A stretch of 64,000 nt of DNA, taken from assembly GCA_029204225.1 (NCBI GenBank), contig CM055111.1, positions 15,068,576 through 15,132,575 on the forward strand. The letters are read 5' to 3'. The DNA comes from Diphasiastrum complanatum (Eukaryota > Streptophyta > Lycopodiopsida > Lycopodiales > Lycopodiaceae). Positions 1 to 11,865 of this stretch are shown piece after piece (positions within the stretch are counted from its first letter, which is position 1; every line of letters begins with the position of its first letter). The position numbers and the translations under genes are program-made. The notes under the pieces were generated by a model. That model ran no database searches and was not told the origin of the DNA. It saw only the letters and a list, made by a program, of their open reading frames with translations.

Positions 1-212
1 ACATAATATGGATCAGTCCTTTTCCAGCTCGGTGCCTTCAAGTACTCTTGTAGTTGCTCATATTATTTAACAACATTACAATCCTCTTTGATTCATTCCT
101 CACTTGTGCTAGCAAAGCTCTTGCGAATTTTTCCCGTGACCAAAGCCTTCCAAACTTCTTGAACTGCTTTTTGATATACTTTCGTGCATCTTACATTTCC
201 TTTCTGCTCATC
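1..212 (+). repeat. Gypsy element spacer upstream of extra ORF (copy A)
   Basis: This is the non-coding stretch that precedes the extra ORF of a gypsy element. From about position 93 it matches the stretch before the same ORF at 30690-30815 almost base for base, including the shared segment ending in GCAAAGCTCTTGCGAATTTT. The pol genes of this copy lie outside the window. An open frame starts at 54, but its first 53 codons have no counterpart as coding sequence in the other copy. I therefore treat it as spacer. Confidence 0.6.
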
Positions 213-3129
213 ATGCCTTACACAAATACTTTCCAGTCTTCGCGTTATACTATCTATCATGATGTCCCATCTGCAACGGACATCATGATCCTGCCTAGCA
301 CAAGCATGGTCACTCAGTGGATGACCCTTGTGGATCCTCTGCTCACTGTAATGGGTATTCATGAGAGAGCCTTTCCTGGCAGAATCAACATGGATTTCAT
401 CACTCTTGCCTTCAGTATGTGGAAGGAAGAGAAATCCAAATTTTATATCACCTTTTAGGGAGCCACACACAAGGTGCGCATCACTGAGGCCGCCCCTGCA
501 GCCATAGGTATTGCATCCAGTACACAGGCCTCACCCAATCATAAGTAGGCCAAACAGGCCATAAAGCCTTACATTGATCTCACCAATGATCTGCACTGGA
601 CTGACGACAAATACTTCCTTGATGCCATCACTGAGCCTTCCATCCATGCTGCTGCCCAACTACTGAACAACTTCCTGATGGTTGGCAACCTCAGGAAAGA
701 CCGCATCACTTTAGAAATCCTTCATAGGAAAGTTGAGTCCTATACCAAGTTGGCCAAATCCCCTCTTGAGCCATATAATTGGTTCAAGACTATTTCTGGT
801 GAGCTCAAACGAGCTATAAAGAGCAATACTAAGCAGCAGTTTGCTGCTAGTTCTTTGTTGTCTCTTCTAGCCGCCTCTCACCTAGAAACCAAAATCCATG
901 CCTTCCACCTGGATTCTGTGCTTTTGGTTTATGAAGAAGCACTGGCCGAGTCATCCCACTAGGCCTCAAGTTTCCATAGTCAATGTTGTCCACGCAGCGA
1001 GATCGTCATTCCTGACTCGCCTTCCACGTCACGACGTCGTACTATGCATACATCGTCAGCTGCGCTTCCGTCCCCTGCTGTTGTTCGCACTGAACTTTCT
1101 ATTCTTCCCACCTCTGATGCTTCCCTCGCCTCTGCTTCCACACAAGGGGATACCATTCTTATCACAGCTGCCCAGGCTGCCTCACCCTCGCACACCAAAG
1201 CCACTTCACCAAAAAACTAATTTTTCATGGATATGTTCGATGATTTCGACCCCCTTGGGGCCACCAAAATTTTTGAAATGCCCCAGAGCCCTATGCCCTT
1301 TGAACTTCAATCCTCAGGAAGAGGATTCGAACAAATCCATGACACTACTGTCGATGTTGAAGATTCAAGCCAGCAACCTCAAACTGAAGATGCCCCAGCC
1401 GCACTTCGGGTCGACCAAGCTGTGAAATCACTGAAGCAGTTCAATGCCACCGTGCCTGAGGGTTTCGAGGAAGAAGATATTTTTGAAGAAGAAGAAGTAC
1501 TGGCACCTATTCCACACCAACCAAGGACAGTACGATCAGGTCCTTCTGCTGTTGCCGCCTCCACGACACTAGATTCTGGTGATGTTCTCGGTTTGGTCTC
1601 AAGCCTTGTGCAAGTCATTCAATCTATGCTTGACAAAAAAAATGAAATGGAACAGAGAATTTCAGATTTGGGATCAAAGAACACTCTGATCATTCAAAGA
1701 AGATTGTCTAGCTGAATCGAGAGTTAAACATTGCCATGCAACATGAAGACAAATCTGAGGCTGAAAAGTGACTGGCACAACAACATGCTGATCGTCTTGA
1801 AGGATATGTCAGCTCCTTGCAAAACACCCTGACAACCACACAGAATCAGGTGGATAAGGTTGTGCAGGATGTAAAACAACAGGTGCAACTGCTGAAGGGT
1901 CAGTTGCAGATGGCGGAGCAGGATCGCACGCGCCTTCAAGGTGAATTGGATGCGACCACCCTTGAGCATGATGCGTATCTTTAGACACAATACCAGATCA
2001 TCCGGTCACTCCGACGGAGATTGCGTATTTGTCCAAGAAAGTGAAAACATACAAAGTGGCCCTTCAGAGATTCCAAGGCCGCTTTGACATGTTCAAAGGA
2101 GCAGCTTCAACTGAGTTGGCCAAGGCTAAAGAAACCATTAGCGCCTATGAAAAAGAAGTCGCTCAGGTGTTGGAAGCCAGACCACAAATCCCCGTACCGG
2201 TCCTCCTGCAATTCTTCCCTATGCACCAAGAAGATGTACCAATGGATATAGGGTTAGATTCGGGCATGGACCAGGGGGGAGCTCCAGGTATAGAAGAACA
2301 ACCGCCAATTTTACCGGCAGTGCAAGTGGGTACATCCTCATCAAGGACCACACCTCTATTCAAACGACCCATCAACGTTGAGGACCAGATCCAAGGCTTT
2401 TTATCACAACATCCGCATGAGTCCTCGCGTGGGGGTTGGGTTCTGAAGTTTAAGACCTCCGAGATAGAGGCCGGCAAAGAGTTGGACAAAATACCTACAT
2501 TGGGAGAGCAGTCGGCATGGAGAATTACTGTTTTTGAGAAAACCTTGGAATCAATTAGGAGTTACATTGCCAGATATTGCCAATTGCGGGTAGATCTCTA
2601 TTATGTGCCAATGCCGAGAAGAAATAAATGGAAAGATATGGGATTGGCTATGGAAAAGATCACAATCCATATGCCCAATTGGCCAACCATCCATCAACCC
2701 TATAGCTGGACAATTTCAGTGGACTTCCACCGAGCTTTACAAGCATACCAGAGAGAGTATGTCCACTCTCCAAATCCAACGGTGTGACAATCGGCACTAT
2801 TTGCAAAAGATCTAACTCTGTTGGTGTCAGTGGCAACCAGATGGAACGATTGCCTACCTCCTCTGGCATTCGATCCAAATAAGTTGATGGCCTCAAAGAA
2901 TATCAAAGATCATCTATCGGTTGCTCGTTTATACTTTTGTGCAACAATGATGGGAGGCTCTTGGGAATCACGCTTCACATCATGGACAACCTCAAAGTGG
3001 ATTGTCGGAGCCCATCGTTGTTTTCTACCACACAATTTAGATTTTAATACTGCACGCCTCAACTTTATGGAGAAGGTGCAGTATCATTTAATAAAGATTC
3101 GGTGCGAAGCCAATAAAAGTCCCCAATAA
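213..3129 (+). pseudogene. Gypsy extra ORF (ORF3), copy A, decayed
   Basis: This is a roughly 970-codon reading frame found just before the 3' LTR of a gypsy family. It is broken here by a TAG at 456, several frame changes (678-962, 1227-1715, 2029-2787, 2821-3129) and stops near 1768, 1981 and 2785. The N-terminal part (213-960) is globular and shared with the copy at 30816. A Ser/Pro-rich and acidic stretch follows (about 960-1620), then a long coiled coil (about 1640-2170, heptads rich in Gln, Glu, Lys and Leu), then a second globular part (2340-3129) with many Trp, Tyr and His, containing the string GGSWESRF. I see no signal peptide or membrane segment. The position matches that of env-like genes of Athila-type elements, but I recognise no family. 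The start at 213 was chosen because both copies have ATG there followed by similar sequence. Function is unknown. Confidence 0.6.
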
Positions 3130-3179
3130 CTGCATCTCATAGGTGTCATGAGACCGCCACCAGTTTTGGTGGGGGATAT

Positions 3180-3932
3180 CATTGGAGGGTTTGCGGATCC
3201 CAAGGCAATCCTAACCCTAGTTAATAAGTGAGAGGGATTTGGCACCCTACGTGTGTAAGTCCAGCCCGATGATCACATAGAGATTTGATTAATTAGAAAG
3301 TCAATAAAAGGACTTTAGGCCTTTTTGCGGGACTTTTAATGTCGCAGGGCCTAAATGTCAAGTTAGTAAATAAAGTTGGGTTTCCCTCCAAATTGAATGG
3401 TTCCCGCTCTTTTTTAGATTTGAATAACTAGAGAGGCAAAAATGGACCAATAGGATTCAGAGGCTAGGGTTCTCCTCTCTACTATAAAAAGGGACCAACT
3501 CGAGTTGCTCCTCATGTTCATTTTCTCATTTCAATAAAGCAGATTGGTTCTCTTCAGGAATGGATTGATGAATGTCCTTGATCTCTATCACTTTTCCTCC
3601 ATCTCTCATGCTTTCTTTGGTTTTTGATAATTGTTGGATCTAAATGTTATTGGGATTGTGTGGTACTATACTTTTTATGAGAGATAAAGGAAGAGAGAGA
3701 AAGGGTAAGTTATCTTTGTTGTGGATTGTAGAGTTAATGGATCATAGTGTTAATGGATCATAGGGTTAATGGATGTTAGAGTTAGATGTGAATCCTCCAT
3801 TCATGATTAAAATCTGAACTATACTATCGCTCTCATGGGAACAAACCTACATGTGACAACTAACTTCGTCTCTTTGATGCTAGATTGACTAGATCTTGGA
3901 TTCAGGTTAGGCAAGGAAAGAAACCCACCACA
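3180..3932 (+). repeat. Gypsy LTR, copy A (GyLTR-A), 3' LTR
   Basis: This LTR follows a short G-rich tract (about 3165-3178) that probably served as the polypurine tract. It matches the LTRs at 33745-34487 and 57094-57835 over its length. The usual TGTTGGAGGG start reads CATTGGAGGG here, so the terminal TG is lost; the end is CCCACCACA. A TATA box (TATAAAAA, 3483) and an AATAAA signal (3533) are visible. Near 3730-3790 a short unit containing GTTAATGGAT is repeated three times. It looks older than the other two full copies. Confidence 0.85.
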
Positions 3933-5190
3933 ATTGATCACTCTTGATCAAGATGGCAAAAGGTTGGTTAGAGAAGACTACATAGAGCAAATCGAGAGGC
4001 AATTGCTTCAAGGAAAGGGAGATCTCATTGGTGAGCTTATTGAGTTATGTTTTGAACTCAAGAAGGCTAGATTTATCAAGTTTGATACTCATCTTCACCT
4101 ACTCTTCTTCATGTTGGATGGATAGTTTGGAATCTATCTTTTGATTTATGATGGTGAAATTGGTGGCATTGTTTTCACTAACATTTGTGAAAGATCGAGA
4201 TCAAGCATTGATGAGATCTTGTTGGATCAAGATAATATGTTTCTTAGGGAGTATTTCCATATCTTTGATATATTTGATGATCAAGAGAAAGGTAAGCAAG
4301 TGGAAGTGACTCATGTTGCTTTACTCACACATTTTGGAGAATCTTCTTGTGTAGATGATGCTATGCAAGTAGATAGATGTTTTCATGATTTTTCAGCAAG
4401 TAATGGATTTGAAAAAGAGGTCTTAGTCAATGATGTTGATGGTCAAGAGGAAGATCAAGAGGTTGATCTCAGAGGGCTTCAACAAGTCAAAAGGGAAGTT
4501 GGCAATTTGAAGCTAGTCAAGAGCATCAAAGGAGAAAAGATGTTTTAGATCTATTTTTGTAGGTGTTTGAAGACTCGAGTAAGGTCAAAAGAAGGCAAGG
4601 AAGTGTTTTCAAGTTTACTTTACTTATTCTATCTCATGTTTGAGCTATGTGTTCAAATTGTCAAGATATGGTCAAACTAGCTACATTGTCTTGCAATTAT
4701 CTTATTGTTGGAGTTGTACTAGCATTCTTGGCTGGATTTGTTGATAGAAATGAAGCTATTGGAGGTTCATTATGTTAGTCATTCATGGCCAAGTCATCAA
4801 GTGTTGATGATATATTGTGGCAAGATGGCAATGGAGGCTCATTCATGGAGTTTTATGGTGGAGACATATCAAGAAAGGACAAAGTTGGAGGAGACAAGCA
4901 AGCAAAAGGTCATTACTCACGTTTATTGTTTGGTTGCTATAATTTTTTAGAGAGTTCAAAGTTTGAAGCATGGAAGAATCATTTCATTCACATTCTATTT
5001 GGTTCTTACATCTTGATGTGTAAAATTGATGTAAGAGATAATGAAACATCCAATTTGGACACTATGATCTATATCAATTATGGAAGCTACTTTAGAACAT
5101 TAGAGTGGAGATCTATACATAGGATGGAGATCATTAATTCGGATCAAACTTATATGGTTAAAACTATGCCAAAACTAGTTGAATAGGGAG
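3933..5190 (+). other. Unidentified element interior with open frames
   Basis: This stretch lies between the end of GyLTR-A and the start of a copia LTR. Open frames run 3934-4125, 4141-4548 and 4785-5186, all on the plus strand. The 4141-4548 frame encodes an acidic, Asp/Glu-rich 135-residue protein; the 4785-5186 frame begins MAKSSSVDDILWQDG. I recognise no domain, zinc knuckle, protease or polymerase motif. The purine-rich GAATAGGGAG immediately before the LTR suggests a polypurine tract. This would make the stretch the 3' interior of a copia-type or non-autonomous element. Codon use looks coding-like at 3934-4548, but no function can be proposed. Confidence 0.35.
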
Positions 5191-5499
5191 TGTGAGAGAT
5201 TTCAGCTAGTTTAGTTATATTTTGGTTAATTGTCAATATTAGGCCAATATGTATTTTATACTTAGAGATCAACTTTATGAAAGTTATTTTAGTCTACAAG
5301 CATTTGAATAAACACTTCTGGAAAGTGTGTAAAAGTTATTAGGTCAAATTTGGACACATTGAAAGTTGAATGTTAGATGCATTAAGGGTATTTGAACTAG
5401 AAGAGTTTTGGAGGGAAACCAAACTCATTAATGAGGCATGGATATGTAGTGTAAATTCAAGAGAAAATATATTCTTCTTCTTCTTCTTCTTCTTCTTCT

Positions 5500-5595
<96 letters not shown>

Positions 5596-5906
5596 TCACA
5601 TGCTTATACATGAGTTCTCTTGAGTTCATCTATGTTGATGATATCTTGCAATCTTGTGTGTAGAATGCTCATATTTTGCTATTTTTTGATCCACACATGA
5701 GAAATATAGTAGGGTACTGTTATTGTATGGACAACAACTTTATTTTATCATATATTTGATGTTTGATCAAATTCTTATTGAGTTTGCATCTCTTTCATCG
5801 AGTAGATGCTGATTTTTCTACATTGACAATGTTGTTGATTGTGTTGACTTTCTAACCAAAGATTAAGGGACACATTTTGGATCTTAATGATCTGAAATTA
5901 TTCTCA
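5191..5906 (+). repeat. Copia LTR1-A
   Basis: This LTR starts TGTGAGAGATTTCAGCTAG and ends near TTCTCA (5906). Related copies lie at 25986-26647 (-), 47845-48260 (+, partial) and 52082-52738 (+, partial). Shared landmarks are AATAAACACTTCTGGAAAG after the first 110 bases, a pyrimidine microsatellite in the middle, and TGTGTAGAATGCTCAT downstream of it. It sits in the 3' LTR position, after a purine tract. Confidence 0.8.
5473..5597. repeat. Compound microsatellite (TTC)n(CT)n(CA)n
   Basis: About 125 bases of TTC, then CT, then CA repeats lie inside LTR1-A. The same position in the other LTR1 copies also carries CT or GA repeats (52377-52455; 26310-26328 on the opposite strand), so the repeat is part of the LTR family. 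Confidence 0.95.
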
Positions 5907-5968
5907 ATATCTAGAAGTTGTAAAACCTAAAAAAATCAAATCCGATTTGTGTTATAAATAGAATTTGT

Positions 5969-7177
5969 TTAGAAAATAAATACTGCATGCATAAAAAACA
6001 AATATACAAAAATTACAAGTGATCTCATTTTATAGTCACCTGAACAATTGCCCAATCCTGCATAGTCCACATTAAAATCGCATGCAACAAACATATTTTT
6101 TACTTTATGTTTTCCAGGAATTAGAAGTGCTGGCATGAGATTTCCTTTTTTTATGCTTAGCCAAGGTGGAATGTTATAGTTGACCAACACCACTGGCCAA
6201 GTAGACCATGTGCTTGACATTTTTCCAAAGGGGTTAACCTCGTCTATTGCAAGTCCAAATCTTATATTTCTTATTTCACTTGCGAAACATGGATATTATT
6301 TGTCAATGTGTTTCCATGCACAAGAATCTGAGAGTACTCTCATGATCTCATCTGAAGAACGATGACTAGCATGCCAATTCACAAGTTCTGCAAGAGACTT
6401 GCAATGAAACAACCGTTGCAATCGTGGGATTATTGGAAAGTGTCGTAGCACCTTGCATTGTATAGTCCATTCCCATTGCACTCAACATTTTTCATGCCTC
6501 ACCTCTTGTCTCTAACATAGTGTTTCCTTCTAGGAGTAGTTTGCACAATAACTTGTACATAATCAAATGAATTTTCATGATATAAAATAAAAGATCATCT
6601 AGCCAACTAAAACTTTTGACTTGAACAACACATCTACTAAAATCTTAAAAAAAAATTCAATCTTATTTACCCAAATAAGGATGTAACACTTGTATCACTC
6701 CATTTATATTTTTCTTGGAGGTTCAATATAAGCAACAAAGTGGCCAAACGAGATGTCTTTGCTCCAGAATATAATGATGTGTTTGATTCTTCTCTCAATT
6801 TTTTTTTTCTCGGCACTAATAAATGATTCACTATCATGTTCAGTGCGTTCTTCCACGTCTTGATGCTCATAGACATTATTTATCAAGTTGTTCATGATTT
6901 CAACTTCATCTTGAATGCAAAAATCGTTTTCAGCACTTGACCTTGATCCTGAAGAAGAAGAAAAAGAAGAAGCTCGAGGCTGATTTGTTTTGGCACGTTG
7001 TTGTTCATATATTTTCATCATGGCTCTCAATTCCATATGCTCACTACATGATAGTTGATTTATGTGTGGCCCATCGTATGCCAATCTTGTTTTGGATATG
7101 GAGTGATTGTTGTCATCATCACTAGATCTAGACAACAATTCATAGTCTTTCAAACATGGGAAACAAATATTCATCAA
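5969..7177 (-). pseudogene. CACTA (En/Spm) Tnp2 transposase remnant
   Basis: Read on the minus strand, three separated frames follow the order of plant CACTA transposase Tnp2. 7177-6704 is an N-terminal part with little conserved sequence. 6876-6667 contains LYSGAKTSRLATLLLIL and KWSDTSVTSLF, matching the Tnp2 segment before its catalytic part. 6481-6296 contains VLRHFPIIPRLQRLF and WHASHRSSDEIMR. 6220-5969 contains STWPVVLVNYNIPPWLSIKK and LLIPG, the Tnp2 signature. The full protein is normally several hundred residues longer, and the C-terminal half is missing, cut near the LTR at 5906. Introns or decay could explain the frame changes. I did not find CACTA terminal repeats. A SET-domain ORF lies immediately upstream on the same strand. 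Confidence 0.8.
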
Positions 7178-7296
7178 TTAACATATAAGATTGTCATTCA
7201 TGAAAATTAAAACTAAAATTAAGACATGCAAATCAAACACCATATCTTAAATTAAGACATGCAATACGAGATATAAAAAAAACAATTACTTGACAT

Positions 7297-8220
7297 TCAA
7301 CATAACTTGTTCTCACTAAATAGATAAAATGTATTTTGATATTTACATGCTTGAGTTTGGCTCAAAGCCTTTTGTACGCATCTTGGAAGAGGATGATTGA
7401 AGATATATTTGATAAATAGCTCTTCACCACATTTAATGGGCCTTATCGCACATACCATTATGTATGTACCTTTTAAGTTCCTACAAAAGTCTTCTTTTTT
7501 TCCATTGGTGCATTTTTCAAAATCACAATTAGTTAATGAAGGGTGACCAATGGAACTATTTATATATGCAGCAATATTTGCTATGTTTTTCTGGATGCCC
7601 ATCAATATACATACGATGTGATTTCAAAACATTTTCTCCTTGCATAGGCCACTCTTTCAAAGAACAAGCATTAGCATTCAAGCCATAAACCTGCATTCTC
7701 CATTGGTGACGACACAGAGCATGTCAATCACCCCAATTGTATTAGGTCCTGCATAAGACATTAATGTGACAACACTACTCAAAGGGACATCAATGCTAGT
7801 CAAAGAAAATAAACCCAATCCCACGTTAGGAAAGTGCTCACTTGGCTTGATCATATACATATGACCCCAATATGAAAATGATGTTCCACATAATGATAAT
7901 GGTACTCTATCAGGCCAACGTTACATAAATAGTTATCCAATGAAATTGCTTTATCAACAACAAATGTAGATTTCAAAGCATCCCATTTCATTGTCTTGTC
8001 ATACAAAGTAATAAACACCATGGATCTTAAAGGTAAGAAACAAGTCACCCCATGTCTACTAATACTTTCCAAAAAGTATTCAAAGATAGTAGACTCTCCA
8101 ATGCTCACCACCCTTGCAAGATGCACACTTGAATGGACAATTTGCATGCAATTTGATGACTCGGCCATTGTCATTGAGGACTCCCTTGGAACTCTCATGC
8201 TTTGAGGCTGATCCTCAATA
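7297..8220 (-). pseudogene. SET-domain protein remnant beside Tnp2
   Basis: Minus-strand frames 8273-7851, 7860-7678 and 7605-7297 read as one broken protein. The middle frame has KPSEHFPNVGLGLFS, then a YAGP motif, like the N-terminal SET segment that opens with a G-x-G-L-F-x core. The last frame has NIAAYINSSIG, NC-F, then IRPIKCGEELFIKY, matching the SET C-terminal core (NxxxxIN and the RPI-GEEL-Y segment). SET domains use S-adenosylmethionine to methylate lysines, usually on histones. The first 140 residues are not recognisable. Frames change near 7850 and 7610-7680, so the ORF is dead or has introns. It shares strand and direction with the Tnp2 remnant 120 bases downstream, which suggests a captured gene within the CACTA element. 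The SET assignment is moderately sure; the capture is inference. Confidence 0.5.
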
Positions 8221-8289
8221 TCTTCCTCCTTTTGATGCTCCTCCTCAATGCAAGCAAGATCACACTTTGCCAAGATCTCCTTTTGAGTG

Positions 8290-9584
8290 ATCTCCTAATT
8301 TTCCAAGCTCATTCTTTCAAAAGCAACACTAGCTTCCAACTTAAACAATCTTCCATGCTTAAATCCCTTTGCAATGCAAACATCATTCTTCAAGATGAAA
8401 CAAACACCATGCTTAAAGTGGACATCCAAACCACTTTCTAAGAGTAAACGAACACTAAGCATATTCTTGGTGATTGATGGTACATAAAGGACATTTTCTA
8501 GATCCATGCATTTTGAGGATTCTAGACACAAAGAGATGGTGCCAACACCATCTATCCTACACTCTTCATCATTTGCAGTAAAGACAAACTTTTTAGCAGC
8601 ATTGAAAGAGTGTAAGGTTGAGAGAAAGTCCTTTTCACAAGACATGTGAGAGCTAGCCCCACTGTCGATCCACCAATTGTCTCTATAATTGCTATTGCTT
8701 GTTGGTGAGGATGTAGATGCCATCAAGAATACATCTACTTCATCCTCCTCCTCCTTTGCAAGGTTTCCTTGTTTGTCCTCCTCCACTTGTGCTCTTAGCC
8801 TCTTGTAGCATTCAGATGCATAATGCCCCTTCCTTCCACAAAAGAAGCATTTTTGCTTTGACTTGTCCTTTGAGCTTGATGCATCATCCTCTTCTTTGGC
8901 CTCCTTTGGATGCTTCTTCTTTCCATTGGTCTTCTTTTTGCCCTTGAATGAGAAATTGGCTTTCTCATCACCATCTTGCAATGACAAGGAACTCATCCTA
9001 GATTTTGCATGGAGCATCCTACACTCTTCAGCCACTAATACACTGTGAATTTTTTCTATAGTTGGCAAAGTGTCTTGGATGGCAAAACTTTGGACCAAAT
9101 TTGCAAAGTCATCTCCTAGACCATTAAGGACAATTTGTACAAGCTCTCCATTATGAATCTTCTCTCCAATGGAAGCCAACTCCCTATTTAAAGACTTGAT
9201 TCTGAGTACATAATCCTGTGCACTCTCCTCACTTCTCCTCGTGCTTTGCAAAATTTAATTTCTAAGCATAAGAACTCTAGAAGTGTTGCTAGACTCATAG
9301 ATTGATTTTAAAGACTCCCAAGCCTCTTTAGCATTAGTACAAGCTGATACTTCTCTCAACAAATCATTGCTCACATTCATCTTCACACAATGAAGTGCAA
9401 GCCTAGATCTCTTCTTGTATCTAGCTAACTCCTGTGCACCTAGAGGTTCATCTTCATCTTCAATCAAGAACTCATAAAGGTCTTGGAGCACCAAGAGTGA
9501 CTCCATTCTAACCTTCCAAATAGCATAATTTGTAGAATTCAACCTCTCACTAGCTTCTACAAGGTATGCTCCAGCAGATCCCAT
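8290..9584 (-). pseudogene. Copia-2 gag and protease
   Basis: This is the 5' coding part of a Ty1/copia element. The start ATG at 9584 was chosen over 9608 because the gag genes at 13022 and 36933 begin with the same M-(G/A)-S-x-G-x-Y-L-x-E-A-S-E pattern. The N-terminal UBN2-type gag domain is followed by a Lys-rich stretch, the zinc knuckle CFFCGRKGHYASEC, and the aspartic protease motif WWIDSGASSHM. The frame is interrupted once by TAA at 9254-9252, then stays open to about 8295. The integrase that should follow is absent. The sequence changes into the SET/CACTA remnant between 8290 and 8175, which I take as a rearrangement breakpoint. A linker-like acidic segment (around 8240) may also be copia. 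Confidence 0.85.
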
Positions 9585-10377
9585 CTTACTAGTGACTTCT
9601 ACAAACAAGAAATAGATCTGATTGACTTGAAACTCACAAAGGTCTCACACTTGCAGTGTTTCACTCAAATTTGATTTCTAATCCAACAAATGGACTTATA
9701 ATCACAGTTCTATCACTCCCTCACAAAGCTGGAATGAAGATAAGATGAAGTGAAAACTACTTTCAAACAAATCTTGCCAAGAAATGGATTTGATTGTCTC
9801 TAAAAACTCACTAAGGTCTCTCTCTTGTAGTTTTTAACTAAAATTAGATTTCTAGTCCAACAAATGGACTTATAATCTCAGTTCAAGCACTCCCTCACAA
9901 AGTTGGAATGAAGATAAGATGATGTGAAATCTACTTACAATCAAATCTTGCCAAATTTGGCTATTTTTGGACAAAAAAAATGACTTAATCTCTTTCTTCC
10001 TTCTTGGTGTACTTTCAAGATCTGTTTTTAACCTTAATAGGACCTGAACTCAGCCTAGATTAATTAGATTCCATGAAACAAATTCAAATCTAACCAATGG
10101 CAAATGATCTTGGTAGATTATCCTAGGATCTCCACCAAAAATTACACCAATAGCTCACAAATTGAATTTTTTTGAATCAAATGAATACCATGCATTAAAT
10201 GCATGTTCAGAGGTGCCCACACATGTGGACAGTGCAGATTTGGACCCCTACCAAGTTTGGGATCAAATCTCCTCACCAAAATCAAGATTCTAGCTTGCCC
10301 TCTCAATACTAGTTTTTAGCACCAAAACTTGCTAAAAATGGATTTGCATTAGATCAATGGCTTATGCTCTTGTACTT
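9585..10377 (-). repeat. Copia-2 untranslated leader
   Basis: This non-coding leader lies between the primer binding site at 10378 and the gag start. Two partly repeated blocks (about 9640-9760 and 9800-9960) share a run containing CCAACAAATGGACTTATAAT. No open frame of interest is present. Confidence 0.6.
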
Positions 10378-10390
10378 GGCTCTGATACCA
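10378..10390 (-). other. Primer binding site of Copia-2
   Basis: On the minus strand this reads TGGTATCAGAGCC, complementary to the 3' end of initiator tRNA-Met, and directly abuts the CACA end of the LTR at 10391. It sets the element's direction as leftward. Confidence 0.9.
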
Positions 10391-11039
10391 TGTGATAGTA
10401 CTGTACTTTAGGACCATAAATGGATCTACAAAAGATCTACAAGAGTGATTGGATGCTTGCTTAACAATCTATCAAAAAACTAGACACAAAAAAGTTGATC
10501 TAGATTGGCAATTTGACAAACAACAAGCATTAACAATCAAAAGCATTGATAAACATGAAATCCCCACAGGCTGTAGTACGGCCTTCAACCTGAGAAACAA
10601 GTAGAAATTGATTTGGTTTCATTTGGATCACAAAAACTCAATGTACATAGTGAACTAGCTTGAGATTGCCAATGAGCTCCAAAAATTTTCTATCTTCTCA
10701 CTATGGAGAGAGGGAATACATACCAAATTCGACTTCCTTCTTGAAGTTAGGTGGATTTCCAGCATGTAATAAGGAAATTAACTCACTCTCCTTGACCTAA
10801 AATGAAATCCTAGTCTATTTCCTAGAGTTATGCTTGGTAGGTAGCTAGTTGGTCAAATTTTCACGTTAAACTTAGGTGTAGGTCCTATAAAGTAGGGATT
10901 GACCTAACCTACATTAGTATGGGTTTCCCATGTGGCATCATGGCCTCACATGTGCGGGACCCACTTGTGTACACAATTTACACTATTCTACATGGTTTTT
11001 GATCAAGCTAGATTTGCCAATTTTTGGCAATTCTTCACA
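10391..11039 (-). repeat. Copia LTR2-A (5' LTR of Copia-2)
   Basis: On the minus strand this starts TGTGAAGAATTGCC at 11039 and ends ACTATCACA at 10391. It matches LTR2-B (25216-25916, +) throughout, apart from an extra block of about 40 bases in LTR2-B. The outer flank on the minus strand is ATACC, identical to the five bases following LTR2-B. Confidence 0.9.
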
Positions 11040-11449
11040 GGTATCAATACTAGAGCATGCTAGATTGATTTCTAACCAAAAATCGAGTTTCTTGCATATG
11101 TAGATTGGATCTTTTGTAGATCAAAACTCATGTTAGGCAATTGATAATCAATTTTTTGTGATTTTGTCAAAACCCTAATTTTGATTGGATCTCTAGATTG
11201 TGAGGTTACTGAACTTCATTTTGAGTGTGTTTGAATCTTAGGAAGTGGCAAGAATCATTATATTGAGGATATATCATAGGTTGATCAAGATTTCTACATT
11301 CTATGTGTTGATTTGCTAGATACAAGTGCTAGAAGAGAATTGAGAGGTTCCATATCTTTGTGATTTCTTCTTGGAAACATTTGTTGTATTTCAAAAGAAT
11401 GCTTTGTGCATTGGAAAAGGTTGAAAGAGAAGGATTAGGTCATTTCAAC
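11040..11449 (+). repeat. Copia-1 leader, second part
   Basis: This is non-coding sequence from the edge of LTR2-A to the gag start at 11450. It begins GGTATCAATACTAGAG; GGTAT is one copy of the Copia-2 target duplication. The part of the leader nearer to the LTR appears at 25922-25973 on the other strand. Together they would give a leader of about 470 bases. Confidence 0.45.
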
Positions 11450-11865
11450 ATGGCTACATCAAGCGGATACATGTTGGAAGGCAATGATAGGTTTACCTCA
11501 AGCAACTATTCATTGTGAAAAGTGAGGATGGAATCACTTCTTGATTTGAATGATGTTTTGGATACTTTTGTAGGTTTGGAGGAGAGGCCAGCAACACAAC
11601 AAGAACAATTGACGTATGACAAGAGGGCCAAAAGAGCTCTACACATGATCAAGATGAATGTTACCAATGAACTTCTCAAGGAACTTGGTAAGAGTACTTC
11701 ATCAAAGGATGCTTGGGATTCATTGAAGGAGCTTTATGAATCCAAGTCTACTTCTAGAGTGTTGACTTTAAGAAGGCAAATCTTTTAAATTTTTCAAAAG
11801 AATGAAGAGAGTCCAAATATTTTTGTTTTGAGAGTGAAGGCTTTGAATGATGAGTTAGCTGGTCC
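11450..11865 (+). pseudogene. Copia-1 gag fragment
   Basis: This is the N-terminal part of a UBN2-type copia gag. ATG at 11450 opens a frame like those of the other gags in the window (SSNYS, KVRMESLL, ALHMIKMNV, SRVLTLRRQ). A TGA at 11516 replaces the Trp of the usual IW/SLW motif, and a TAA ends the frame at 11786. Reading continues in the same frame (VLRVKALNDELAG) to about 11865. There it stops abruptly and becomes integrase sequence on the opposite strand. The zinc knuckle and protease are missing. Confidence 0.8.

Noticed and set aside
898-1425. 175-codon plus-strand frame rich in Pro and Leu
   Set aside because: It is the wrong frame of the gypsy extra ORF. The homologous copy at 31260-32040 supports other frames.
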